Position numbers and translations under genes: made by a program. Shown here in pieces: positions 12,040 through 23,500 of a stretch of 64,000 nucleotides of DNA. Numbering within the stretch: the stretch's first letter is position 1; each line of letters begins with the position of its first letter. The notes beneath the pieces are model-generated. The model ran no database searches. It was not told the DNA's origin and was given only the letters and a program-made list of their open reading frames with translations. The DNA comes from Chrysemys picta bellii (Eukaryota > Chordata > Testudines > Emydidae): the NCBI RefSeq assembly GCF_011386835.1, contig NC_088797.1:92204264-92268263 (forward strand). The letters run 5' to 3'.

Positions 12040-12835
12040 AGAGTATTAAATTTGGTTGAGGAACAATCTGAACCATTAATGTTGACATTTAACAAATCTT
12101 AGAACACTAGAGAAGTTCCAGAGAACTGTCAAAAAGCTAATATTTAAAAAAAATATTTATCAGAGTAAATATAAACCAGTGAGAGTAATACTGATCCAGA
12201 GCAAAATCATGGAAAGGTTGATATATGATATGATGCAGTCAGTAAAAAATTAAAGGATTGTAGCATAGTTAATGTCTATCAAGATAGTTTTGGAAAAGTG
12301 AAAAACAGGTCTTATCAAATCAACAAGTCTGGTTTATCAAAACTAACTTTTGACATAATACACCTAGACTTCTGTAAGGCATTTGTCTTATTCCCACATG
12401 AGATGGTAATTAATAAATTATCGTGATCTAAAATCAATTTAGCCTATATTAAATGGATTAAAACCTTGACAATTGATAGATCTCAAAAAGTAATTGTAAA
12501 TGGGGAATCATAGTTGATGACACTTTAATCAGCAGAAGGCATAACAAAATTTAACAGTTGGAAGCTGAAGCTAGACAAATTCAGACTAGAAATAAGATGC
12601 ATGTTTTTAACAGTGAGTGTAACTAACCATTAGAATAACTTATTTCAGGAGGTGGTGTACTCTCCATCACTTAAGGTCTTTCAGTCAAGAATTGGTGTCT
12701 TTCTAAAAGCTATGCTAAACCTCAGATAGGAGCTCATATTGATGCAGAAATTACTGTGTGAAGTCCTATGGCCTGTTATGTGAGATGTCAGACTAGATAA
12801 ACACAATGGTCTCTTCTGCTCTTAAAATCTGTGAA
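12040..12835 (+). mobile_element. Old CR1-type LINE fragment, plus strand
   Basis: The sequence reads like an eroded CR1 second ORF. Around 12345-12400 it encodes IIHLDFCKAF followed by a HEM..NKL block, the reverse transcriptase motif carrying the first catalytic Asp. The right end (12780-12835) reads GATGTCAGACTAGATAAACACAATGGTCT..TCTGCTCTTAAAATCTGTGAATC, the diverged CR1 3' terminus. The fragment has internal deletions and many stops. Divergence is clearly higher than in the CR1 copies at 37-42 kb, so it is older. Confidence 0.75.
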
Positions 12836-12944
12836 TCTTGCTGGAGAGCAACATCTATGAGTTTTTTTGGTTTTGTTTTGTTTTTATTTCAGAGTGTTAG
12901 TTGAGAAATAGAAATGTAGCAGTGTGGTCATCCCTAAGTATTCA

Positions 12945-13220
12945 AAAATCATGAGTCAGTTTCCAAACAATTTGAGAATTTTAAAAATAACAAATGTTGA
13001 GTACTTAGTATTTGCCTTCTGGTTTTTGAACCTTTAGCGTTCATGGTTTCACGATTTTCTCCACAGCCATAAGGGCTAGAAACTTACTTTTTGTTTTAAT
13101 TAAATCTGAAATTCTCACAAAATTGTAACACTCCAGCAGCTGGGGGGCTGAAGAAAACCTCCAGGTATCATAAGACTTAATTAAAAAATCATGAGAGTTG
13201 GCAACACTGATTAATAGAAA
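12945..13220. repeat. Dispersed repeat (ATCATGAG / CTTTAG.GTTCA family), copy 1
   Basis: The stretch contains AAATCATGAGT, GCCTTCTGGTTTTTGAACC, GCGTTCATGGTTTCACGATTTTCTCCACAGCCATAAGGGCTAG, and ends in ATCATGAGAGTTGGCAACAC, here shown as separate short landmarks. A second copy with the same landmarks in the same order lies at 53985-54135. The class is unknown to me. Confidence 0.55.
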
Positions 13221-14142
13221 CAGCTGTTTTCAAATAAATAAAGAGCTCCATGTGGCTGATGCAGTGCAATTTTACCTCTTAATATATACATTCATAATAA
13301 AAATGTATGTATTATAAACACTTAAGGCCTGATTCACTTCTGTATTAGTCGAGTGCTATGTCAGTGTAACTCCACTGAATTCATGAGCATAATGGTTTGG
13401 CCTTCTCATATGAGCACCCTTTCCTATTCAGCTGAAATTCTTTATGTTGTATGTTCCCACTGAGGCATGCTCACAACACTACAACTGTAATTAAGGTCAC
13501 AAACTGCAGCATGTGAGTTAGTCCCCAGGGCTCTGAGAAAGAACCTATCCTTCCTAGCTAGCTAGCAACAGTGTAACCTCATAGTATGCATGTTTGCAAG
13601 TGTTGTTGGTCCCTAATAGTGTGTTTAAAAAAAAAAAAAGCATTTGGGATGAGGGGGAACGTTAACTGCAAGATAAGTTAGCTGATTAACTGCCACACTG
13701 CAGACAGCATTAACTTCATTGAAAAATTAACCTAGATTTTCAGTAATAGGAAAAAAGATTCAGCTCTAGCAATTATCTGTCCACTCTAGAAACTTGGGGC
13801 TAAGTTGTAACATTAAATTGTGGTTCCTACTGTGATAGTTGTGTACTGGAGCATATGATTAAAAAATGCTGTCTGTGTGTTCTGCATCATCTTAGTCCAG
13901 GTTATTCTTGTAAGTGTATGATTAATGATAATTTGAGACTAGCATCATAACATCGTGCTGTGCAAGAGACTTGTGAAGTAGAATATAATATGAATTTATA
14001 GGGAATCAGAGAATCTACTGTTCTAGATTTCTTTCATAGTTCATACTCTCTTAGGACCTCCACTGAGCTGCACCACTCTAGCAATATAGTAATTCTTACT
14101 GTTGTCTCGCTGTCAATTTGAATAATCTGTTGCTGGGGCAAT
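13221..14142. other. AT-rich sequence without gene
   Basis: 13325-13385 is a fragment of the old palindromic 'GCCTGATTC...GTGTAACTCC' repeat, and 13628-13639 is a poly-A run. Nothing else is recognised. Confidence 0.4.
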
Positions 14143-14759
14143 TGTGATGGGATGTCCACCCTACATGGGACTTGAAGGGGGTAAGGTGGCCAGGTAGGCC
14201 TATTAACACCACAGGCTGCACCTGGAGGAAAAGCCAGGGAGCAGGGAATTGATTGCAAGCAGGTCCAGTTGTGCAGGAATAGGTGTAGCCTATAAAGCCA
14301 GGAAGCTGAAGCGAGAGGAGTGTTTGTAGCTGGTACTCCTAGAGAGAGAGGGGAGAACCAGGAGTGGTAGGAAGCAATCCAGGGAAGGAGCAGTGAGGGC
14401 TTGGAGAGTAAAGCCCACAACTGCTGTGTTGAGGGTCCCTGGACTGGAACCCGGAGTAAAGGGTGAGTTTGGGTTCCCCTACTAGCCACTGAAGGAGTGG
14501 CACCTGAGCAGTGAATGGGAAGACTGCCTGGGATTGCTGAAGGATATACCCAGGAAAGGGGGGAACACTGAGTGACCTAGCTGGAGGCCTGAGTCATGAA
14601 GAGGACGCTGAGGTTCCTGGGATGAGAGAGGCTATAGATGTGAGAGAGAGAGAGTGTGATGACGTGTGAGCATGGGAAAGGGTGTTGGCCTCGAGAGCTA
14701 ATCCCCAGAGTGACCAGGAGGAGGCACCACACAAGCAATGAATGGCGCACCCCATCACA
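14143..14759 (+). mobile_element. Solo LTR (TGTGATGGG...CCCATCACA)
   Basis: This 617-bp block begins TGTGATGGGATGTCCACC and ends GCGCACCCCATCACA. The termini are perfect 9-bp inverted repeats of the LTR type. CCTATAAAGCC at about 14289-14299 is a likely TATA box and sets the plus orientation. The flanks GCAAT and GCATC are at best a decayed 5-bp target duplication. No internal retroelement genes lie on either side, so it is a solo LTR. The 151-codon minus-strand frame at 14034-14489 is antisense to it and not a gene. The block at 50105-50836 has similar termini. Confidence 0.75.
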
Positions 14760-16109
14760 GCATCCTTAGATTATCAGCTACTCTGATAAATAATTGAAGA
14801 TTTCTGTCATACTTTACACCACAAGATAAATTTCAGTCCCAGCATAAAGAAACAAATAAGAATAACATGCATATTTACTATAAATCACATAGATTAATTG
14901 CTAATTAAAATACTTTTGGAAGGAACAGATGTAACCAAGGCACAGTTGCTTATCCTTCCTGGAAGACAGTCACTATGGCTGCTGTAACTTGGAAAGTGAC
15001 CTAACATGAGGAAATGGGATACATTTTGCACCCTTTTGACAGGATTTGATTTATAATTTATAAATATTACAGTGATTGGCAGAAAAATGCTTATCAAGAA
15101 CTGCATATTTTTCAGAAGTATTTTGAGTAATTTTATTCTGGCAGAACATTTTGTATTTCAATTAGAGATGGACAAATCCAGGACCGATTTAGATTTGCAA
15201 AAATTCCTCTGCAAGAATAGCTCAAATCAGGGTCCTGTTGAATCTGAATCCCCAAAGTTCAAGTGATAACTGGCTCAGGTTTTGGCTCATCGCTGATTTC
15301 AAATGTGGGAAGTAGAATAAGTGCTTAAATATCTTAACAAAAAAATCAAATCCATTCACAATTTGCATAGCATTGTCACTTAGGTCCTTAATAAACCCTC
15401 TTTCTTACATCAGTAATTGTTTGCATTCATGCTTCTGGGATATGGTACCTATATTCAGTCCGAGTTGAAGGCAACTGCACCTGTATTTCTCTCAAGGGCA
15501 CCAACTCTCAGGCTTCCAGCTTCACAGCTGTTGCCTCTCTTGAATGGAGACCTGCATCTCTCCATTTTGTCCAGAGTATGTCCTTGCTGTATGGTTCCCT
15601 GCCTCCCAGCAAAAACCATTAGCCTAAACAGACCTGCTTGTTTTCTCTTCAGAGACTGATAACAGAAGAATTGCCACATATAGAAGTGACCACACAGTTC
15701 TTCCTCAGCAAGCCTATTTTGTTCTTAAGGTTAAAAAAAACATTCTAGAGAAAACATTAATAAAAGAACCTAATGCTAATGCATGCTAATAAGCTTACCA
15801 GAGTTTATCATAACATGGATTCTGGAAGGCCCAGTCCTTCCAATCCTAAGGATCAGGAGTCTGTTGTCGTAATGTAGCTGGAATATACGGGCCAAAGGTG
15901 TTAACATAACCCAATCACTGTCCAACAAAGTTCAGTGTTTGGTTTTGAGACTTTGGCCTGCTTAATGCCATGGCAAGTAGACCATTGAAATCCTTTCAAT
16001 CTTTTATTAAAGATAGAGGAAAGAAGTATGACCAAGACCAATGCAGGTTCGAATGAGTATTTGAGTGAAAGAGGAAAACTGAAGCAAAAACAGATTGCAA
16101 TTCAAAACA
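14760..16109. other. Unassigned AT-rich sequence
   Basis: No gene signature was seen. The frames at 14894-15106, 15072-15266, 15417-15659 and 15455-15679 are short and overlap on both strands, as expected by chance. Confidence 0.4.
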
Positions 16110-16996
16110 TGTGTTTGTTTATTAATGGGGGATGAATTACAACTTGGGCTGGGGAGGAGTATTTTTACCAACTAGCAATACTATCAGAGCAAAATATTCA
16201 CACAACTCTAATTAAAATAGGAACAAGTGATCAACCAAAAGTATCACCAGAACAGCAATATATATAGGTGACTTGAAACAGTCTATTTACATCCAACAAT
16301 GAAGAACCGAATGATCTATAATCAACTGTTCACTAAAAACCAGAACAGACATACAAAACTGAGTAAACTGTACATGCATTAATTGAATCCCATAAAATAC
16401 ACCAACTGACCACAACAGCAATTAATACGACAATTCATCCCCTATATACTATACACGAGATTTGGTACCAAGTAAGGGAGGAGAAAAAGGGAAGAGGCCA
16501 AGCAAAAAGAATATTTACAAAAATTAAAATACACATACCACACTCCAGGCACAGCTGACCAGCAGTCAGCATGACGGGATGTAATCCGAAATGACACGAC
16601 ACGAGCCGGCTAAATCCGGAGGAGACCCTGGCTGAAAGGGCGATCAGGTCTTCCAGCTAACACGCGGACACTCCTACTGATTTTGGCGAGGGACATAGTT
16701 TTATTCGAAGACCCTTTCTCGTGTCAGCATTTGATGGGTTCCCCCGCTCCTACACCAACCGGGTTCCAAGCTGGTGCCCTCTACGTCAACAGGTACTGCA
16801 CCCAACACACGACACGCCGGTTTATGCACACGACATGCCGGTATTGTAGCACATGGTACCTATGTGACCTACAATTGACCAGGCAGAAGGTTCAAGAATA
16901 GGCACACGACACCATGGTGTTGCACACGACACCAATGTGACCTTTTGTCTGACAATTGGCTATACAGACATCATGTCTGAGCATAGGGTTGTGACA
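16110..16996 (-). mobile_element. Possible LTR-like block, minus strand, unusual composition
   Basis: The right part (16550-16996) is richer in CG dinucleotides than its AT-rich neighbours and holds four CACACGACA-type words (16807, 16827, 16902 and 16922). Read on the minus strand it would start TGTCACAACCC at 16996, carry the short repeats upstream, then AATAAA (plus-strand TTTATT at 16700-16705), and could end AACAAACACA at 16110. That is an LTR-like order. No target duplication was found and the left end is uncertain. Confidence 0.35.
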
Positions 16997-17997
16997 AAGT
17001 AAAAACAGTTAAAGCATTTGAAATATAAAGTATTAAATAAGACTTTCATTTTAACAACATCCCTTGTTCTTTCCCTTTAGTTGAAGAGTTTTAGAAAGCG
17101 GGGGGTAAACCTTGTTTGACAGACTCTTAAATTATATTTTGGGTAAAAGGGAAAAAGTTAGTTGAGATGGGCTGGAACTGCTGTTGCTGCTGCTATTGTT
17201 AAAGTTCGATAACTTTATGTCAGGTAATGTTGGGGATTCAGCTGGAGCTGATAAGGGTAGTGATGTCCTCTGGATCCCTCTCTGTGCACCAGTCTGGTCA
17301 GGATATCTTTTAGGATCAGGATGATGAGGGCTGGGAGTGGCAGCCATGATAGTGAAGCTCACTCCTTTAGCCTCCATCTCTTCTTCCTTCTGCTATTCTT
17401 TTTATTCCTCCCCCCTCCCCACCTCACAGTCTGTCTTTAAGAACTCTCAGAGGGCATGATGGGAGGAATAGCACAGCCCCTTGTTGTTTTGTCTACCAGT
17501 TAGGCCTAATATCTGACACACCAATTTTGATTCATTAATTTCTGGTTCCACATCTTCTGTTTTTACCAAGCATGATTTCAACATAGTCCTTGAATTATAT
17601 CAATGTGGCCTTTTTTTGTTTAGTCTAATTTAGTCTCTGTCTGCTTCATTTGCATCTGTTTATAACATTCATTATTGAAAACAATTTGACCTTCTTTCCA
17701 TCAACATTTGTTATAGGTTATTGTGACGTGAACTTTCACATACTTCTTACAATTGAGCTTTCAGTTAGGGGAAATTTGTAGACCCAGTTATCACAACAGA
17801 TCCTGTCCATTTTCTGGATAAGGAAGAAGGCCATGAACCCAGATGATTTATCCCAAAATCTTTTTGTTGTCTGTTGGCCTCTGGATAATCCAGTTTGAAT
17901 TAGTATATGCTTATCTCTCAAGGAGGGATCACTTCAAACACATACACAATTGCATTTTCAATGTACCCGAAAAATATTAACCCCAATTCAATAATGT
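16997..17997. other. Unassigned sequence
   Basis: A Ser/Asn-rich frame lies on the minus strand at 17132-17377, but its composition follows a GCTGTTGCTGCTGCTATTGTT stretch (17179 onward) and no family was recognised. The rest is AT-rich without signals. Confidence 0.35.
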
Positions 17998-20160
17998 TTA
18001 GCACAATTCAGTAAAGTTTATTTTAATTCCATAAGCTTTGTTCAGGATACTACAAAATATTGTCAATCTATCACATGGCACCCCTGGTGTCAAGCTGTGG
18101 AACTGCATTGAAAGTCCTATGTGTTGTGGGATGCATGCAAGTTCTTCTGCAAGGGTAATGTCATCATAGTACTCTATATAAGAGAGTGTACTCTTCCAAT
18201 AATCTGTTTTTTCTCCCAAACCAGAGTGCCCTGATGTTATATAGAACTCTGAGGTGGAGGGGAAGGTGGGCAGGTAATATGAATACATAGAGGAGACTGT
18301 CAACTATTCCTTCTTTGGGGGCATCTGTGCATTCCCACTTGTGGGAGATTAGCAAGCAGTGCTCCACCAGGTGATTGGCCTGGGACAGTGAACCACGGCC
18401 AGTGGGGGCCGTGATTGGCCGAACCTGCTGTGTCAGCAGGTAATAAACTGGCCCGGCCCGCCAGGGTGCTTACTCTGGCGAGCCATGTGCCAAACGTTGC
18501 CAACCCCTGGTCTAGAGGATGCTGCAGTAGGAATTGGTGTCCTTTAGCTGACGCAGGATACAGATAGATTGCTCCTTTGAACTCAGGTGAGGTTGAAAAG
18601 GGAGACAGCTGGATATGCTTGATCAGGTTGAGAAGGCCCGAGGTAAGATGCAGAGCATCTCTAATATGTCATACAGGGGATTGGATGTCCCCATTGTCAT
18701 CACCTTTGTTTGCAGCTGGAGAGTATTTGCCATTCTCCCCAGTGGCTCTCAAAATTCTCTCTGTTGATCATCAAGGGAAACAGATGAAACATCAATTTGA
18801 TCTTTGGGTCTCTATGGTCTTCCACAGAATGCTCATATGGTTCCTCTGAAGGAGTTTCCCCATTCCTCAGATATCCAGATACTCTTGCAACTCTCAGGGA
18901 TCTGTTGCTTGTATCAGTGCTGGAAAAGAAGGTAGTATTGGCACCTGGTGAGGACTAGGCACTGGTGAAAGCATCAATGCCAGGGAGGGCATGATAAAGG
19001 GGTATTGACGCTGGTGCTAAGATGGGTGCCAGATTTTGTCTTGCAGATTCCAAAAAGGCCTTCATGGAGTCCTGTATGAAGGGTCACATGAGCAATTTAA
19101 GAGTGTTCTGCATGATATCCTTCCACAATGTCTGGATTTGAGGCAAGGAGAGAGGTTTGGTGTCCTGGGGTTGAGTTGGGGGATTCTGCAGATTTTTCTG
19201 TGAAGGAGTCAAAGGTACTCTGAGGTAGCTGTGAATTGCTACTGGAAGAGTAGGTACCATTGCAGAGTCAGGTAGCATAAATGCATGTATAGGAATGGCT
19301 AGTAATCTCAGTGGAAACCCCCCACTCAGACTTGGAGAGTTCAAAAGTATTATTGGAATCTGAAGTGGTAAGGAGTCTGAATTAGTCAATGCTGAGATTT
19401 CTGGCTCTGGAGACATGCAGAGAGGAGGTTACGGTGCTATGTGAGAGTCTTCAAAGCACATGAGAGTCATGAAGGAGGGAAAAAATGCTGTCACTGACGC
19501 TTTCTGCTGTTCACACCCCTTCTATGGGGAAACATTTCCTCTTTTCCAGACTTTTTACCCAATTGAGCATCTGACTACTCATGAGGTGCAGTGATGGAGG
19601 TCTTGTTGCCAGAGGACAAGTCTCAAATTGGTGCTGAGGGAAATCATGTCAGAGAGGAGTAGGCAATGAAGTGATTACTTCCTGCATCAACAGTGGGTTT
19701 ATTGAGGCTTAATGGACCATGCCATTTTGGCCTTTGGTGCTGCTTTAGATTCAATCACATGGTGCTGGTGAAGGATTTCTTTTCTAGTATAGGGCCAAGA
19801 AGACTGGTCTTGAGCCTGTGATAGAAGGTGGTGCTGGAGGAATAAAGTACATATTGGGTCTGTGTAAGAGGACTTCGGCCTGGAGACTGGTCTCGGAGAC
19901 ACCAATGGGCCCACTGAGGTATGAGGCTGTGGGCTTTGGGAAGCCAGACGAACCTGGAGCCACAAGCAATGTCCCTTCTGCTGTGTGAAGACTTGGCAAA
20001 CTGCACATTGGGTTACAGCATGTGTTACTCCATGATATTGCAGGCACTAGACATGGATGATGGTCTCCAGGATGATCACTAGGCAATAGATGCACTTCCT
20101 GAGCCATTATGGGGCTCTCAAGGCCTGAAATATTCCCAGTAAAAGCCAAGGGTTTCCAGG
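17998..20160 (-). pseudogene. Weak minus-strand retroelement-like coding remnant (gag-like?)
   Basis: On the minus strand several Pro/Ser-rich frames succeed one another with short breaks (19784-20149, 19699-19965, 19084-19416, 18164-18367, 17998-18303). Low-complexity Pro/Ser sequence followed by a more structured stretch is reminiscent of the gag-like protein of DIRS-type retrotransposons. I cannot point to a diagnostic motif such as a reverse transcriptase or tyrosine recombinase signature. A hAT fragment interrupts the block at 18371-18509. Chance open frames in a non-coding repeat remain possible. Confidence 0.25.
18371..18509. mobile_element. Half of a palindromic hAT MITE
   Basis: The sequence GATTGGCC...GGCCCGGCCCGCCAGGG...TTGCCAACCCCTG matches the right half of the complete element at 45715-46028. 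Its terminal repeat CAGGGGTTGGCAA is read on the minus strand from 18509. The left half is missing, so no target duplication is expected. Confidence 0.75.
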
Positions 20161-20224
20161 TTGGTGAGGGCTATTTACACTAAACTGTCTTGTATAAGAT
20201 AGCTATGTACAGCAAAGTCTAAAG

Positions 20225-20534
20225 CAGGGGTCAGCAAACTTTCAGAAGTGGTGTGCCGAGTCTTCATTTATCACTCTGATTTAAGGTTTCGCGTGCCAGT
20301 AATACATTTTAATCTTTTTAGAAGGTCTCTTTCTATAAGTCTATAATATATAACTAAACTATTGTTGTATGTAAAGTAAATAAGGTTTTAAAAATGTTTA
20401 AGAAGCCTCATTTAAAATTAAATTAAAATGCTGAGCCCCCTGGACTGGTGGCCAGGACCCGGGCAATGTGAGTGCCACTGAAAATCAGCTCGCGTGCCGC
20501 CTTCGGCACGAGTGCCATAGGTTGCCTACCCCTG
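20225..20534. mobile_element. Non-autonomous hAT transposon
   Basis: It starts CAGGGGTCAGCAAACTTT and ends ATAGGTTGCCTACCCCTG. Flanks are GTCTAAAG (20217-20224) and GTCTAACG (20535-20542), an 8-bp target duplication with one mismatch. The 310-bp body has an AT-rich middle and GC-rich ends and no transposase. A related, 5' truncated copy begins at 58352. Confidence 0.85.
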
Positions 20535-23500
20535 GTCTAACGCTAGGCTTATGGGAAAATCTAGTGCTGAGGACATGGAGAAGAGTTCTGTTCACTTTCT
20601 GTGATTGTGGAGAGGAAACTGAAGAAGCTCAGGGGTGCACTTCCCTATATATGATGTCACCCTCATGAGAGACCTATCATGCATCCCCCAGAGAACAACT
20701 GCTTTTCAAGACAGTTCCACAATTTGATGGCTAGTTGCCATATCTGGAAAGTAGGAATATACAAAGCCCTTGAAGAAGAATGCCAAGTTTTTTTCCATAA
20801 TAAGTTACTGCAGTTTGCTGCGTCTTGTCTGACAATGTTAGCATTTCTTGCTTAAAAACGAAGATTGCATTTAAGACTTCGGCAGTGAAGGGGTTAAGTT
20901 GTGGTAATGGTAATCAGTGAACACGTTTTTATTTACTCACGCTCAACAAAGAATTCTAGGTATCATAAGTGAAGCCTCTGGTGAAAGCCTACTTCAGAGT
21001 GCCTTGTGGATGATTGAGAACCATGAAAAGGGGATCTAGCTGATTCTGCTTTAAGGCTGCAGATCAGCATGAAGTGTGTATGTGTGTGTGTGTGTATAGC
21101 ATCTGCCAATTGTGCTGTTTTAATTAGTGGTCATTCTGTCATCATATATTTTCATTTCTTTAAATATAAAATCCCAGAGTAAGTTTATAGCACAGAAACG
21201 ATTATTATGAGTAGGTGGCTTTTTAGCCACTTCCTTTATTTCCTTATATTTTTTGCTTTTCAAGACTCAAGTTCTCAAACTTGGCTGTGAACCGCAGTGG
21301 TCTGTAGAATTAATTATTTTCAGACCCAAACAATGGGAATTGGGGGCAGAGGGTAAGTGGAGGTGATTGTAAGTGATTCTCTTGCTAAAGTGGTGCACAG
21401 AATAAAAAGGTTGGAGAAAATCAAATTCTGAACAGTACAAAGTGCCAAATTCTCTGTTATGAGAATTAGATGTTAAAATCTTCAGACTCGTTTATGTAAA
21501 TTTAGCTTGATTTTTCTGAGTTTTTAATATATGGAATTTGTTAGTTATTTTTTTTAAACTGTGTGTCTTGTTTTGAATGGCACTTAACCTAAAATATAAC
21601 AGGTCTTTTTGTTTTTGTTTTTTTGGGAGACTAACTCTCCCATTAAATGCTACTACTCCCTTTTCCTCTCCAAATAAATAAATATAAATAAAAGGCATCT
21701 CTTCTCAGCAAGGTCAACAAAAGAGATTTTAGGTCAAGCCATTTTTGAAATATAAAGGTACCAAAAATATTAGGAAATTTGTCTCAACCATAAGGTAAAA
21801 CATTTTGAAAAAATACCATGAGCAGGATCCTCAGCTAGTGTAGATTGGCATAGCTCCAGTCACTTCACCAGAACTATACTGGCTTATACCAATTAGGATC
21901 AGGCCCCATATTTTAAATCTAGTATGTGGTTAATTTCCAAACTTCCCAGAAAAATTCTACCCTGAAATGAGATTTAGCATCTGAAATTCCAGTGGGAATA
22001 TTTTAGTATGGGGGAAGTTAGAAATGGGTGAAAACTGGGCTTACAAAAGATAGTGGCAGCCATAAGTATGAAGGCACTACCGTTCAATAATTCAGTTAAA
22101 ACTCATATATACCAGAACTATAGCCTAAGGAAGCATGTACCCCACTGGGCAAGTTCCCTATTGCTCACAGCCCAGTCTGGGCCAGTGTTTAGGAAGATTT
22201 CAAACCCCTGAAGTAGTTTTTTGAGATGATGTGCTTTAACTGTTATGCATCGTATCATCATCCATGATCATAACATCGATTCAAAGAGGCAGTTATGTCT
22301 AGATGAGAAGATAAATTCCTTCCCATAATTTATTAAAGGAGGTTTTGTTCATTACTATGACCCTTTTGTTCCTTCGGAGTGCCAGTCTGCCTGGTTAAAA
22401 CAATAAATTGTTGAAATAATAATCAGCATTATAGTCTTAAAGCTTACGTCAGGCCAGACTAGAGTCAACTGAATGACCAACAATCCAATTTACCTACCTG
22501 ACTAGCAGTTTGTTCCGTCTTTAATTCTAGACATTATAGGATGAGTTAATTTATAAATTTTGCATTTGAAAAGATTGTTTTAGCTCTGAGAAAATGAACC
22601 ATGTTTAAAACTGCAAAAAGTTGAACTTGAGAATGGTGATATTAATTAAAAAGGCTAATAAATTTGGTCTGTTGCTAGAAATGCTAGTCAAGGAGAAACA
22701 GAAGTGCTGTGAGGATAAATTCATTAATGATTGTGAAGCACTCAGATTGTATGGTGATGGGGGAGCTATATAATTACTTGGACAAGAAGATAAACTTCTC
22801 TTGAAACAGACTTTCTCTTGAGAGCTCTGTTTGGGGCCTAGTAAATCTCCTTTCACGTGCCCTCAATACTGGGTCTCAGGAGGCTCTAAAAGAAGTATTA
22901 TATGTGTTTTTAACCCATTAATTTGACTTCTGACCCCAGATATCAACCAATGGTGTATGGATTTTTTTCACCATTTTCAAATCCCTTCGCAGTCAGAAGA
23001 GTTGACCATTGGCTATAGATCTTGGTGCTTTCTCCTTGTTACTCATCCTATTCCTGTAAAGTTCAGTTTTTGATTCCTCCAAAAGCCGTGAACTTGAAAT
23101 GCTTGTCTTGGGCTGAACTCCCAATAAAAAAAGAAAATTTAAAATGTTAAAATTAAGAAATGATCCTACTTGATGTGAATGGGGGAGTAAATCTAAGGCT
23201 TAATTGTTCTAGTGAAACTGGCTGTCCCTGTGGTGAGTCCTTGAGAACTGTTTGGAATTAATTAAACTAACATTAAAAATTTTGTTTACTCCAGACACCA
23301 GTTCATAATGTTAGGGATCTGTCACCTTGTTGGTAGGGAGGGCTGTTGATTTATGACTGAGGTATTTGTATTGACTTTAAATGGTGGTCTTGTTGGAAAT
23401 ACCATCCATTTGCTCATATAATACTGCACTTGATCTGAACAGAGGTGCTCAGGTTGGTTCTTCATAGACCTAAAAGAAAGAGGATTGCTGGTTGTGTGTT

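Noticed and set aside
14034..14489. 151-codon minus-strand frame, the longest in the window
   Set aside because: It is antisense to the solo LTR at 14143 and has no domain.
17132..17377. Ser/Asn-rich 81-codon minus-strand frame
   Set aside because: Its composition comes largely from a GCTGTTGCTGCTGCTATTGTT stretch. There is no start context or homologue that I can recognise.
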